Of a stretch of 64,000 bases of DNA, positions 1-12,339 are shown piece after piece. The notes below the pieces were generated by a model. That model saw only the letters and a program-made list of their open reading frames with translations. It was not told where the DNA came from and made no database searches. Numbering within the stretch: position 1 is the stretch's first letter; each line of letters starts with the position of its first letter. A program made the translations under genes and the position numbers. Source of the DNA: Acholoe squamosa (Eukaryota > Annelida > Polychaeta > Phyllodocida > Polynoidae); NCBI GenBank assembly GCA_949317995.1, contig OX439050.1, forward strand, positions 1,302,001-1,366,000, in the 5' to 3' direction.

Positions 1-15
1 GACATTAATCTCAAT

Positions 16-2378
16 ATGTATGATGAAAATGATGCAGGGTGTAAAAGTTTCAGAAATGTGTGCAAGGATATTGGATGGAAAATACTAATTAATGAGGTGA
101 CGAGACCATTTAGTGGTACTTGTATTGATAACATAATTACAAATAGCTTAGATGTAACTAATGCAAGTACGCTCTCTGCCCTAATTTCTGATCACCTCCC
201 AGTTTTTGGTTGTAGAGGACATGAGAATATCAGTTATGTTAGCACTAAGTATAGAGGAAGAGATTATAGAAACTTTAATGAAGACAGATTTAGAGATTTT
301 TTAGAATCATGTGACTGGAAACCCTATTATAATATTACTGATGATCCTGATATATTATGGGATATGTTATTGACTCCGTTAATTGAGTATTTGGACACTT
401 TTCACCCTCATGTTGAACGATACATTAAAAAAAGTAGGAGATCATGGATTGATGATGAAGTTATGGATTTAGTATTTGAAAGAGAAGGATGGTTACGTCT
501 CTATAGTGCCAATAAAAGTGTTTAGGAAAAGCAAGCCATAAAGGATTGTCGAAGAAAAATTAGGAAGAAAATTAAAGCAAATCAAATTGGTGGTGTCATG
601 CAAGAGTTGCAAGTAAGTTATGGTAATCCCAAAAAATTCTGGAAAAACAAAAATGACTTGTTTAAAAATTCGAATTCTATTGTGTATCCAGACATGAGAC
701 ATCATATAACTGGTGCTGATGTAACTTCTGATGATGTTTGTGAATATGTAAATGATTATTTTTGTAAAATTGGTAAGGATCTGCATATTGCTGCTGTTGG
801 AACTGATCAATATCTTGTGGATAATAATCTAGATATAGATGAACTATTGGCAAATGAAAACTTCTTAGATCAGAATATTAAGGTTAATAAGTGGGATGTC
901 CATTTTGCTCTAAAAGAAATTGATAAAAATAAGTCATCAGGCATAGACGGAATAAGGGGAGATATACTACATTGTGCATTATTGTTGTTGATAAATCAAT
1001 TCACTCATCTGATATATATTAGTTTGGACAGGGGTATTTTTCCAAAATGTTGGGCAATGGCAGTTGTAAGACCATTACCTAAGGATGGGGATTTGGCAAT
1101 GGTAAAAAATTGGCGACCCATATCAATACTACCAATGCCGTCTTAAGTCATTGAGAAAATTATGTATTATTACTTATGTGAAAGTATGAAGAAAAATGGT
1201 ACTTTTTGTGAAAACCAATATGGTTACAAAAAAGGGACAGGTACTGGTGATGCCACTTTTGACTTTGTTAATGAGCTTTATGAATGTAGAAACAATGGTC
1301 TGATAACAGGGGCTCTATTTATAGACTTCACTAAAGCACTTGACAGTGTATTACATTCAAAATTGCTAATTAAACTCAGTAAACTTGGTTTGAGTAAATC
1401 TAATTTTCTATGGTTTAAAAGTTACCTGGAAAATAGAAAACAACGAAGTAGCTATGGTAATAAATTGTCCTCAAACCAAGATATTGATTACGGTGTCCCT
1501 CAAGGATCAGTTTTAGGTCCCCTGTTGTTTTCCTATATATTGATGATGTTGTTAAGGTCTTAAAAAAATGCAAGATTAAACTGTATGCTGAAGACATTGT
1601 GATTTATAGTTCTAACAAAGATGTAGACTTGGTTAATGAGAATTTGAATGAAGATGTAATTAACTTTAAGCGTTGGGTTATCGAAAACAGACTAACAGTA
1701 AATCCAACTAAAACTAAATTTATGTGGTTTTGTAGTGCTCATAAATTAAAAAGATGTCCGGATTCTACCATAGACTTCAATGGCAGCACTGTGCAAACTG
1801 TCACCTTCTTTCCATATCTAGGTGTACATATTGACAGTAAACTTAGTTTTGATAAACAGATTAAAATTATTAAAAGAAATGTATGTAATAAACTATTCAG
1901 GTTTGCTAAGTTAAGAAAGTTTTTAACACAAGAGCAAAGTGTAAAGATATACTGTTGTACAATCAGACCAATTATAGAATATTGTTCATTTATAAGTACT
2001 AGTTGTAATGAGGATGGTCTTGCAGCATTACAACGACTGCAAAATAGAGCTCTTAGAGTCTGTCTGAAATGCAATATTAGACGGTATAGTGAGAAGGAGT
2101 TGCATGAAATTTGTAAGGTTCCAGTGTTAGAGAAAAGATTTGACATGCTATTATTATGCTTAATGTATAAGAAATCAAAGACTGTGTTAAATAGACCACA
2201 ATCTTATAATACAAGGTCTCAAAAGAAGATTGTTTTTGAACTATCTAGGGTTATTACTAGACACTATAAAAGATCGCCATGGTACAGAGGGGTGGCTCTC
2301 TGGAATACTCTACCTGAGGAGATTCAGAAAGCTACGACAAAGGTAAAATTCAAAGAGGGTGTGATGAAGAAAATATAA
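16..2378 (+). pseudogene. LINE-1 ORF2 (endonuclease C-terminus plus reverse transcriptase), broken
   Basis: This encoded the EN-RT polyprotein that nicks target DNA and copies element RNA. The first segment ends in the endonuclease signature SDHLPVFG. RT follows with NWRPIS, QYGYKKG, IDFTKALD (the usual F-D-aromatic motif is altered), YGVPQGSVLGP, the palm motif, and the C-terminal YLGVHIDSKL and ALRVCLK regions. Breaks: in-frame TAG at 523-525, in-frame TAA at 1144-1146, and a one-base frameshift near 1530. The palm box reads YAED instead of [FY]ADD, so the metal-binding pair is mutated. The reading frame resumes as YIDDVVKV at about 1536 and stays open to the stop at 2378. RT identity is certain; the element is not functional. 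Confidence 0.9.
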
Positions 2379-2439
2379 GGTTGAACCTGAAATTGGGTTA
2401 TAATTGATAATGAGAAGCAGGTGTGGAAACTGCGCCGCT

Positions 2440-2477
2440 TCATATTCATATTCATATTCATACTCACATTCATATCC
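2440..2477 (+). repeat. (TATTCA)n-like microsatellite in LINE-1 3' UTR
   Basis: Imperfect hexamer array (CATATT repeated, then CACATT/CATATC) about 60 bp after the ORF2 stop. Confidence 0.8.
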
Positions 2478-2902
2478 TTTTTCATGTTTACATCCATATT
2501 GATATTGCTGATGTTCCCATATGCATATAACAGCATATACTACCAACTCTAATTATCACTTATTTGAACTAAAGACAAGGTGTATTTAGCTGTAATCATG
2601 ATGTACTGAAATAATGTGTAGACACACAAATCTCTATGTATGACATATTATTTACTATCTATCTCTTTTTGCTTTTAATTTGTTTGTCTGTATTTTGTAT
2701 GTAAATAACCTATTGAGTGAATATTGCCAGTCCCTATTATTTTTCCATCTGCTGATTGTGTTCATATTGAAATTTGTCAAGATTCATGAAGTTATTGTAT
2801 TGTTTCATTTGTGACTTTCCTTTGAAAAATCAATAAAACTTGGTCTGCTCTATAGTATTATTTAAATGAACATAGCAGTTCATTAATGCAATGAGCAAGT
2901 CC

Positions 2903-2919
2903 AAAAAAAAAAAAAAAAA
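2903..2919 (+). other. Poly(A) tail of LINE-1
   Basis: Run of 17 A, 65 bp after an AATAAA at 2832-2837. It marks the 3' end of the LINE-1 insertion. Confidence 0.75.
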
Positions 2920-4411
2920 TCAAAATAGCAAAATAGCAAAAGGTGAATTCACCGAACGCATCGCCATGTTCTCGGATGGCAAAATCATAGGTAATGAGAG
3001 CATCTTCCTTGTGAATCTCTCTCTTGTCCGTGAGGAATTTTACATGCATTCCATAATTTTTACATGGGTGGCCGCGTTCCATCATACTATTGAGAAGGCC
3101 CATACTAGCCGAGATCACATCTCCTAGTGCTGGATTCTTGTGTTTACTCTGAGGCATGTGCTGCTCAATATCAAAAGTAGTAAACTTACTCTTGGTGTCC
3201 TTTGAAGCATAAACAACCACAGGTGGGACTTGCTGCTGAGCCTGTTGTTGCTGTTGCCTAAATTGTTGCTGTTGCTTCAAGGACGGGACCGGTGCACTAT
3301 ACATTGAAGAAACAGATGGCTGAGCATTGACCAAGGGGGCAGGCGGATACAGGGGCCTACCATCAGCTGACTGCATAGGCCTACCAGCTCCTACCCATGC
3401 TGGTTGTTGTTGTTGCAAAGACACCATGTTGTTGGGGATATTGAACAGGAGAGTTAGATTGTTGTGGAAGACTACCATCCTCATAGAACAACTGTGGGTG
3501 TTGGGCAAGGCCATCCCCCCAGGCTGCAGCTCCCTCAACACTGCCAGTCGGTTGTCTACCTGGGGGCTCAACTTTGACACCAACAGACTGACCCACAGCT
3601 GAATTAGATGACAATCTGTCCTGCTTCCACTCTTTCCATAACAGAAATTCCTGGTACTCACTGTCTAAATCAACCCGAGACTGGGGAATAGTAGCTTGGT
3701 TGTGCGGTTGATTTCCCTGGGTGTGCGGTTGATTATACCGGGAAGTTGACTTGTCCGTGCGGGTAAGCGGCTTGTAAAAATGGCTATCCTGGGGCCCAGG
3801 AGGAAGATTATCACTCAATTTGGATAAGTCAAACATACCTGAGCTGGATTGAAGGCCAGATTGGCCTGCGACAGGGCCAGTAACCTTAGAATTAGGCCTT
3901 AAAGCATTGTTAGAAGCGGTTCCCCGGTTTTCCGGAAGGACAGGGTGGCCATCTTGGACTCCGCAGTGAATGTTAACATCGGCCTCTGATTGGCCAACAA
4001 ATGTGGGTTTATCAAGCGCCGAAATGGCGCCTCGCCAAGCCCGCTCACCATGTTCTAATTCACACAATGTCCTATTGTTTTCTGAACGAATACTAGCTAA
4101 CTCTAATTCTAATTCTCTGCGCTTAGATAAACGAACAATTTCATCTTTACGTGAGCGTTCTGCAGCAATCTGCCTTAGCAAGTCCCCATTCTCTCCCAAA
4201 TAATCGTCAGAATTATCGTCCTGCCATCCTGCCGGTCCTGCTGGTCCTGCCCGTCCTGCCTGTCCTGCGGGCCGGGCGGAGAGCTCTCTCCCCCGGTGGC
4301 TTGGTCCTGCTGCTCGGTAGGTAGGCTACTCGCCCCCTGCTGGTCACGGTTGGATGAATCCAATATATTATGAGACGTATCTCCCGAGTACGCTCTCCCC
4401 GGGTGGACATT
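2920..4411 (-). pseudogene. Gag/ORF1-like gene of an unidentified retroelement, broken
   Basis: Three overlapping minus-strand frames (about 4411-4180, 4199-3381 and 3420-2930) read as one decayed protein. It begins with Pro/Gly/Gln/Asp-rich repeats (PAG, QDR), then a charged helix (RKDEIVRLSKRRELELELASIR), a low-complexity Pro/Asn/Gln region, a Gln-rich tract, and a final part with a possible folded domain (SMGLLNSMMERGHPCKNYG to ITYDFAIREHGDAFG). Frame changes fall near 4190 and 3420. LINE-1 interrupts the 3' end. The layout resembles Gag-like ORFs of DIRS-type or similar elements, but I see no diagnostic motif. Function unknown. Confidence 0.5.
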
Positions 4412-4569
4412 TATGACCAAATGTCCATGGCGTCCATGACTCAGTCCCTTTGTTCAGTCTCAGTGCAGTGCCACCTGGTGTGGCAGCACAGAACCACCTG
4501 ACTCAGGTGGTGTGGAGGTCCATCTAGTGGGGGAAATATACCCCCATATCTTGCCCGTTCCTTTGAACA

Positions 4570-7290
4570 TATAGTAGTCAACTTTAAGACACCTGTTTTG
4601 CATTCTTTGTAATTTGTCATTCAAAGTTTTTTATGTTGCTTGGTATAATACACAACCATAGTCAAAAATTGGTAGTAGAAAAGTTTTGTATATTAAGGAT
4701 AGGGTATCTTGATCAAGGATATATGAAATTCTTCGTAATTGGTAACTTCTAAATTCAAGTGTTTATATTTGATTTTTGATGAAGACATCATACTTTAATT
4801 TGGAATCCAATGTTACTCCTAAATATTTGAATGATGGCACTTGGTGTATCTCTTGATTATTCAATTTCAATACAATTCTATTCTTTGTGTTGGGAAAGAA
4901 AATCATATATTTTGTCTTGGCGACATTGACTGTTAGCCAATTTTCTTTACACCATTTTGCATATTTGTCCAAGTCATTTTGCATTTTTGCAATAGTGGAT
5001 TGTAAATCATTACCTGAAGTATATATAACCGTGTCATCAGCAAATAACTAATTTTTTCAATGATCACAACAGGATTCTACATTGTTAACATAAATTAAAA
5101 AGAACAATGGTCCTAAAACAGACCCTTGAGGGACTCCAAAGGATTTTTTTTCTTCAGGTGAGGTAGTATTATTTGCCATTGTCAACTGAAATCTGTCTTT
5201 TAAGTAATTTCGTAATAAATCTAAGGTTTTTCCAGTTATTCCATAATATTTTATTTTTTGTCCAGTAGAACTGTATGATTCACTGTATCAAATGCTTTTT
5301 TTAAGTTAATAAAAGTTGCCAAAGTGAATTTTCCTTCATTCTTATTTAAATGTATGAAATCTGTAAGTGTTCCTATTGTTTCAATAGTGGATCTATTTTT
5401 CCTTTATCCTCCTTGTGCATCTGTCAATATTTTGTGTCTCTCAAGGTACTGTAATAGGTAATCATGAATAATGTGTTTAAATATTTTTCCAGGCAGTGTA
5501 AGTAATGATATTGGTCTGTAATTATTTACTGAAGATTTATCACCTGATTTGAAAAAAGGAACCACTTTGGCTACCTTCCATTCATTGGGGTATATTCCAG
5601 TGGAATATGAGACATTCAGTAAGTAGGTAAAACCATGGGTTATATGCAGAAGCCCAGCTTTTAATACAACTGTTGGTATACTATCAATTGCTGATGATTT
5701 TCCAGTGTCAACATTTTTAGGTGTTTTGTTTTATTTCATTTTCTATTGTAAGGTCTTCTATTTTTGTTAATTCTTGCCTTTGTATGGGTGTGGTCCATCC
5801 ATTGTCAAAATTTGCTGCAAGTTCAGAACCAATTTTCCTGAAGAAGGAATTTATATACTGTACTGTAGTATCATATGGTATGTATTCTTCTTGATTATTT
5901 TTTAAAACAATACAAGGATTATTTGCTTCTTTCAGAGGGAAAGCTTTGTTTAAATTGAACCAGAACTTTTTTGGATTACCTTGACTATTAATAACAGTAT
6001 CCCGTAGATATGTGTTTCTTGTATTATTGATCATGGTATCAACCCTTTCCTTGCTGTGTGAGCTCTATGTTTGTCAATGTCTCTACCCGTTCTTCTAGAT
6101 ATTCTTAGTAATCTGTCTTTTGTTTTTATTTCTGAGATAATTTCTCTAGATATCCAAGGTTCATGTGATTCTCTAACACTATATTCAATATATGGACACA
6201 TTTGGTCTAAGATATCATTGATTCGTGGTTGTATTACATTCCATATTTGACTAGAATTATTAATTCTATATAGATGTTCCCATTCATATTCGTCCAATTT
6301 TTGTTTAAAGATTGTTTCATCATAATTTTTTTTTTGATGACATTTGATTTATATTGTTTTGTGTGATTACTTAACTATATTTTTAACCAAATATGTAAGA
6401 TAATGGTCAGAGACATTCAACTTTTTTGTTCCATTTGATGATATACCTTCTATATTTGAAAATATTTGATCAAGTAAGGTTAACTTATCACCTTGGCTTG
6501 TACCTGTTTTAATTAAGGGTCTGCATCCAATATTTTCTATTATTTGTTGTACAGATATGTCTTGTTTGTCCAGAAAATCAAAATTCATATCTCCTAATAC
6601 AATAACATTCGTTCTATGGCGATGTCTGAAAGCTTCACATATTGTATGTTATTCATCAACAAAATCTTGAGCTGAACCATCCGGTGGACTGTATAAATTG
6701 ATTATTACACATTTCCTTTGGTAACCTCGCTTTACAGATAAAAATTGACATTCTATAGTATTACTAGATACATTCAGATATTCATATTCATTATTTACAA
6801 TGTAGTCATTTCTAATATATGACATAACTCCACCAGCAGTTTTTACTATACCTTTCTTATCTAGCCATGTTCTGTCATTTCGATATAATGTATAACCAGG
6901 TATGTTGTGATTGATAGTAAGGTCATTCTGTTTCAACCATGTTGCTGATATGGTAAAGATATCCACATTTTTTGTGGTTAAATACACCATTAATTATGGA
7001 AGTTTCTTTTCAACACTTCTCATATTAAAATGGGTAACAAGGAAGCCCTGTCCCAGATCCAATGGAGTCTTATCCAGTATCATAGGACCAATCTTGTATA
7101 TATATATTCTAAGCAGTGCCTGTACTTTGCTTATTTGAAGCTCCCCTGGTGGGTCCCTAACCTCCCCCCCCCCCCGCCCATCCTCAAGATTTTAATATTT
7201 AATATTTTGTATAAAAATAAAAATAAAGAACGTCTTATATCAAAATATGTACCTTTTTGATAGATATACTCAGTACATGTCTTTGAGAGA
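4570..7290 (-). pseudogene. LINE-2 ORF2 (endonuclease + reverse transcriptase), heavily broken
   Basis: Reading right to left: the EN opening motif HFNMRSVEKK near 7040, GGVMSYIRND, INLYSPPDG, FDFLDKQD and VSDHYLTY (6990-6367). The EN-RT linker spans 6297-5717 (the reading frames meet near 6031). The RT palm near 5010-5130 reads FGVPQGSVLGPLF then LFADDTVIY. The C-terminal thumb is at 4984-4570 (NVAKTKYMIF, FKYLGVTLDSKL, FDYGCVLYQ, MQNRCLKV). The catalytic FADD is kept, but stops and frameshifts occur throughout, including two stops just before FADD. This is an old copy. Confidence 0.85.
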
Positions 7291-7701
7291 GTAGGCATCT
7301 TTCGCCTCTCTCGTATGTGAACACATGGGCAGTTAATATGATTAGAAAAATCTTAATATTTGTATATATCTATCGGTTTGTGGGATTGTACTTATTGTTA
7401 ATAACAAGTATTTTCCACTCGCCATAAAGTGATTTCGTTTACAATGTTAATTTCTGAATATATGTGGCTGAGGGGATCAAAAATTGGTATAGTTGTTTTA
7501 CCTTGCAATCCTGAGTTGTTAGCTTGCCATGTGGGTGGATATATGAAATTTTCTCTCTTAAAACTACAATTTTAACACAACTGGTGAGAGAATTTAATAT
7601 TTAGTGTTTGAGCAACCATTCTATTCATCTCCCTTATTTTTGAAAACAATGGGTGAATTGTAGAATGTGCAGGGATTTTGTATTAAATCAAATAATTGTC
7701 T

Positions 7702-8342
7702 TTATATGGTTAACCAATACTCGTGCCCAGGCTTGAAGAACTCAGTAGAAGGATGTAATCCATCTTGTAGTTTGTCGTAGAGTTCCTTTCTACCTATGCT
7801 GGTATGTGACTGGTGTACGAATCTGCTAATCCATGGTGTGGTTAAATTTGACATCCTGTTGACGTGGTTTATGTCCGATACTGCAGCATTGACTAGTTTC
7901 TGTCTATTTTCAGTAGCATTTGCACACACTTTGTTGAGTTGTAGACCAGTTATGGGGACTATTACGACAGTTGTGTTCGGTGCATTTTCTTCAAATTTTC
8001 TTTTCACATCTGTAATTATACATTCCATAGCATTGGCTAACATATCAGTGGTGGCCCAGTCTGATAAAATATATAATTTCTCCAGGATTCGCCATTGCAT
8101 AGGCTAGTGCGCTGTCAGCGCTGTCAACAAAGGTCGCGCCAGGTTTGAATCAAACCCGTATTTTGGCACCACTGTCGTTAATAGAGTCTATTTCAGTTTG
8201 CAGGAATCTTCCTCTACTATCTATGAATATAATTACTGTAGTGGGGGTAACCTTTTTATGGTGTTTGGTACTGTTGTGGGTGTATATCTTCTCCATTTTC
8301 TTCTACAGCCTGGTCCGAGTCACCGTCCGGGTCTTTTGTCAT
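7702..8342 (-). pseudogene. LINE-2 ORF1: SGNH/GDSL-hydrolase-like protein, broken
   Basis: An ATG at 8342 opens an acidic leader. After a one-base shift near 8245 comes VIIFIDSRGRF, which fits SGNH block I with the nucleophile Ser in D-S-R. After a TGA and another shift the protein continues to KLQDGLHPS at its end, matching the block V D-x-x-H pattern with catalytic Asp/His. CR1/L2-group LINEs are known to carry SGNH/esterase domains in ORF1. The GxND block III is not clearly visible, so catalytic competence of the ancestor is uncertain. Confidence 0.6.
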
Positions 8343-8368
8343 TTGATGATGCGTTCCATGGTTTTCGC

Positions 8369-8393
8369 TTTTTTTTTTTTAAAGTTGTTTATT
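8369..8393 (-). terminator. Poly(A) signal and tail of LINE-3
   Basis: On the minus strand AATAAA (8393-8388) precedes a 12-A tail (8380-8369). It fixes the 3' end of LINE-3. Confidence 0.8.
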
Positions 8394-8593
8394 GGGATAA
8401 TTACATTTACAAGTAAGTGCAATTTTAACCTGGCGCCCACGCATTGTGGTAGTTATGCCAAGCCCCCTTCACATTTCATTTTTATACAACAATCTGAGTA
8501 AACATTTCAATCAGTAATGGCCTCGTGTTTGTTATTAACATCAAAAGTATATTATTAATACCGTAAAAAAAGGTCACAAAAATGAATCAGCGA

Positions 8594-10022
8594 TCAGAAT
8601 AATGATGAGATGAGATGAGGATGAGGTCTAACTTTAAAGTTACACAAAAATTTATCACATGAAACATTTCGGTAGTCTCTCTTAATGGAGTTCTTGAAAT
8701 CAGATAGGGTCTCTATGACTGTGTATTTTACTTTTAGTTGATTCCACCTCATGCAGGCTCTATACAAGGAGCTTCGAATTACGATAGGTTTAAGGCAGTG
8801 TGGTATTAACAATCTTTTTCCCTGACGGAAGCGGGTGGGTATGTTTCTCTTATCGACTAGGTTTTCACACTTTGACAGTTAGAAGGCATAGAATAAAAGA
8901 TGCTGATCTCTCCTTTCTGCAAGCTCCATACATTTGCTAGCATTTTTGATTTGCTCTGTTGTCATGGTTGGATTTTCTTCTAATTTAACTTTGAAAACAA
9001 CTCTTAATGCCCAATTTTGTAATAATTGTAATTCCCTTGTTTCCCCCCGGTAATCTCTGTCCCATACAAAATCACAATAATCAAAAGTTGGTAGCACAAT
9101 AGTCTTAAAGATATCTAGAGCTGTAGAATTATCAACAAATTTTCTCACTCTAGCAAGTTGGAAGATTTTATGCCTTATATTCTGTGAACACTTTGTTCTA
9201 TGGTTTGTAAACTTAAGTTCGGGGTCAAGATCAATGCCCAGATATGAAAAATTATACACTCTCTCTAAAACAGAATTGTTTAACATAAATACACTATTTT
9301 CATTTTGGGCACCGTTAAATAACATCCATTTAGTTTTCTTTTCATTAACAGTGAGGGAATTATGTAGACACCAGTTAAACACAGCTTTTATGGCATTTTC
9401 CATTTCTTGTGGTGTGTTTACAGTTATCACAGCATCGTCGGCGTACAGAGTGGTTTCGAATGCTCCAACATTTGGGAGAGAGTTAATATAAACCGAAAAA
9501 AGCACAGGACCTAATACTGATCCCTGTGGGACTCCATATTCTAATTTTTTAGAGGTGGACAGTACATCATTGGCTATAGTATTTTGTGTTCTATTATTAA
9601 GGTAATTTTCAAAAAATTTACAAGTTGTAAAATCAAGTCCTAGTTTGGACATTTTTTCTAATAATTTAGTATGTGAGACAGTATCAAAAGCCTTTTTGTA
9701 GTCTAGGTAGAGACAATATGAAGGTCTGTTCAATATGATGTTATTAATTATGGTGGATAGGTGTTCAGTTATAGCAGTCTGAGTGGAATGTCCAGTTCTA
9801 TAACCATGTTGCTTTGGGCATAATAACTTACAGTCATTCATATAGGTTTGGAGTCTTTTACATATGATTTTTTCTAGGATTTTTCCTGATATTTGTAGTA
9901 GACTTATGGGTCTAAGGTCATTTACATCAAGAGAGTTTGCCTTTTTGTGTAGAGGGATAACTGTTCCAGTTCCCTGTAGTCCCTTAGCAAATTTCCTAGT
10001 CTGTTTTCGCCAGGAATATTGG
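8594..10022 (-). pseudogene. LINE-3 ORF2, reverse transcriptase part
   Basis: RT fingers, palm and thumb are intact apart from one nonsense codon. The frame is open from 10022 and starts abruptly inside RT: KGLQGTGTVIPLHKK, LRPISLL, QHGYRTGHSTQ, YLDYKKAFDTVSH, YGVPQGSVLGPVLF, TLYADDAVIT (catalytic YADD kept), FSYLGIDLDPEL, then the WN and FK motifs of the C-terminal tail. A TAA at 8879-8881 interrupts about 95 codons before the natural stop at 8594. No endonuclease precedes it: the sequence jumps from the NADAR domain to RT within 55 bp. Best-preserved LINE palm domain in the window. Confidence 0.9.
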
Positions 10023-10077
10023 TTTCATAGATTTAATTTTGTCTTGCTAGTGTTAGCCCACATGCAAAGTACTTATC

Positions 10078-10965
10078 TTATGTGGCTTCATAGAGGTTAC
10101 CCTGGGTGCTCAGCAGATAATTTCTGTGTTTTTTGTTTTGGTCAAATTTTAAGTCTACACAGATTGTCATTGTATTGTCTTTGTCATACTCTATCCAGTC
10201 CTTATTTTCTTTAATCTGATCTCCTTCTCTCTTGGCTTCAAATGGATCGTCCATTTTCCTTATTCTTCTTGCCAAATCCTCCATACCATGCAGTCTTGCC
10301 TTTTCAGCTTGGTATAACGTTTCAGCACTGGAGTATGTGAACCCGTCGAATTCAATCTCACAGTGGCTAAAGTTCGACAGAAGTGCATGTGGTCCTTGAA
10401 ATGCTAAACCATCTCTAACAGGTACTGATTTTGCATCAGATAGCCTATGCCCTTCTAGTAGGAGTTCAAGTTGATCATATGTATAACGTTTCTTGTTGTA
10501 GATTAAGGTCAATCCCTTCATTTTGACTTCTAAGGTGCCGTTACCAAATTTTTCTTCAAGCCTCCTGATGTATCCTATTAGGTTTCTAATGTCTCTTTGT
10601 TTTCTTTGGTCTTCTGGGGATATGTCATCATTAATATACACCTTTTTCCAGGTTGGATTATCTTTCAAATTTTGAGACGTTTGAAGATGTTTCCTTTTTG
10701 TTTCATGGTATGAAACTTAAGCATGACAGGTCGAATGCGCCCATCTTGTCTTGGGGCGCCTACCCGGTAGAAGGCTGTCAAGTTGTCAACTGTCATATCT
10801 ACGCCTAACAATTGATTAACCTTTTTTTTTTGTCTTCGAATCCATTTTCTGGTATCCCCTCAATAGTGAGATTAAATTTCCTTCTATCCTGTTCTAGGAA
10901 CTCGATTCTTTTTTCAAGACTTTCTATTGTATAGGACTGTCTTTCCAATGCTGAAAGTGTTCTAT
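10078..10965 (-). pseudogene. LINE-3 ORF1 C-terminal half: RRM-like, CTD and NADAR domain
   Basis: Starting at the LTR-A junction, the frame reads the end of a coiled coil (ESLEKRIEFLEQDRRKFN), then an L1-ORF1-type RRM (LTIEGIPENGFED). After an A10 run at 10822-10831 the frame shifts, then FYRVGAPRQDGRIRPVMLKF and a CTD with VYINDDISPEDQRKQR. From about 10400 a NADAR domain (Pfam DUF1768/YbiA) follows: FQGPHALLSNF, FDGFTYSSAETLYQAEKA, ARRIRKMDDPFEAK, then KFDQNK..NYLLSTQGNLYE. It ends at a stop at 10078 before the family's C-terminal WG...G.N..GK.LM..R segment, removed by the internal deletion. The family hydrolyses N-glycosidic bonds of riboflavin intermediates or reverses guanine ADP-ribosylation. 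Its role here is unknown. Confidence 0.8.
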
Positions 10966-12319
10966 TGTCATACTAGTAATTGTGCATGATCAAGTTGTCA
11001 TATGAGAAATATCATAAGACTAGTGGTATATAGTGTAAATACATTAAGCTCTCATAAAATAGTGTTATTTCCAGTTGTCACTGGTTTATTCAGCTTTAGG
11101 CAACATGCAAGAAATATCAATCATACAGTAGTTAGTATGTAGGGAATTTGTACATACAGTAAATATACAATAGTTTATAAAGTATAATGTTCTGTTCCAC
11201 TCCACCTGTGAGGTAATAATAATACAATGTCTAGCATAGTTCTAGGTGGGTTCCCACACCTAGCTCCTGACCTGCTGTTTTAGAGGAATAATGTAATAAT
11301 GGATAACTTTACCCTCTGGTGGATGTCTTGAGGAAGATACCCTCTGGCCACTAATGATGGAAACCAATGCCTGTCTAGCATAGTTTCACCATAGTGCAGT
11401 GGTATAGCAGGTAGCAGGAGATGACTGGAGATGTTACCTCTGGAGCGGTTCTTGGTGTTCTGCTTTCTAGGAGGTGCAGCCAGGCTATTTGTAGCAAATC
11501 TTGGAAAAGCACCTCAGACTGACTGGGGCCAGTGGCATCTGCCTAACTCTGCAATTGTTTGAGGGGAGGCTTTCATGTGTCACTGGGTCCACAAAGGACC
11601 CCCATGGGCGCCGCTGTGTCCCCCATTGTCTTGGTCGGTTGTGTAACTTCAAACCCCCATATTTCGGAAGTTTACGCTGTTACAACCGCCATTTTGCGCA
11701 TGCGCGGAGTTGAATATGCCAAGTTTATAATGCCCGCTTGATAGGCGCGTAACTCGCGCCAGTTCGTCTGTAGTGCACTCGGAGGTTGATTCAGTCTCCA
11801 TAGCGTAACTTCCTTAATAATGGGAGTTCCGCCTTGATCTTGGGCTCATTCTGACCGTCTAATTATGGGCTTTTTTATAAATGCTTTGATATTTGACCTA
11901 GGTTGATAAGGAGCGACGCTAGAGCGACCGGACGGTTATGGCGTCGTGCTTATGTAACCCATTGTTCAGTTATTAGAGTGCTCAGACACTCATGACGGCG
12001 TCAGCGGTGCTCAGGCACCCGTGACGGCTGGTTGCATTCACTTACAACTTATTAGTTTGTGCACTGAACCATAAGGTCGCACACTGAGACCCTCATTTTT
12101 ATTATATTGTGCAGTGAACCATTAGGTCGGACCCTTTGATGTCATAAACAAACTCTGTCTAACTGACTTGGTTTGGTGTGCAGTGGGGCATGAACGCTCT
12201 TATACAAAGTTTGAGCGCTCTTATAGCTCTTAGAACCAACCTATGTATTAATTTCTTAGATATTCTTTGATTAATACAATAATATGTTAGAATTTATGGA
12301 ATAATAAAATGGTATATCA
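10966..12319 (-). repeat. LTR-A 3' LTR (1,354 bp)
   Basis: Near-identical to 25276-26585. On the minus strand it starts TGATATACC at 12319 and ends TATGACA at 10966. A minus-strand AATAAA at 11090-11085 lies about 120 bp before the LTR end, which fits an R/U5 poly(A) site. A short inverted repeat CCAGT..ACTGG is at 11071-11084. It contains a duplicated 29-bp stretch near 11990-12030 (GCTCAG..CAC repeated) that the other LTR lacks. Confidence 0.92.
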
Positions 12320-12326
12320 TAGAATA

Positions 12327-12339
12327 CTCCCTCTCCCCC
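12327..12339 (-). other. Polypurine tract of LTR-A
   Basis: On the minus strand GGGGGAGAGGGAG ends 7 nt before the 3' LTR start. Position and composition fit the plus-strand DNA primer of LTR elements. Confidence 0.75.

Larger units (their letters stand above)
1..2919 (+). mobile_element. LINE-1: non-LTR retrotransposon, 5' end outside window, inactive
   Basis: A plus-strand LINE whose left end lies outside the window. It holds the C-terminal part of an apurinic-type endonuclease, a reverse transcriptase, a roughly 520-bp 3' UTR with a hexanucleotide repeat, an AATAAA at 2832-2837 and a 17-A tail at 2903-2919. The tail abuts minus-strand coding sequence of another element, so LINE-1 appears to have inserted there. 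RT style is Jockey/CR1/L2-like; clade not resolved by eye. Confidence 0.85.
4555..8345 (-). mobile_element. LINE-2: non-LTR retrotransposon with SGNH-type ORF1, inactive, 3' truncated
   Basis: Minus-strand LINE. An SGNH-hydrolase-like ORF (8342-7702) is followed by an endonuclease-RT ORF (about 7290-4570). Homology stops near 4560, where unrelated sequence begins and no poly(A) is visible. Its 5' side abuts the poly(A) of LINE-3 at 8369. An SGNH/esterase ORF1 before EN-RT is typical of CR1/L2-group LINEs. Confidence 0.8.

Noticed and set aside
4490..4515. Short palindrome CCACCTGACTCAGGTGG
   Set aside because: Isolated, no repeated partner or defined element end.
11501..11741. Short ORFs in both LTR-A LTRs
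   Set aside because: Present only because the LTR is duplicated; broken differently in the two LTRs and without domain features.
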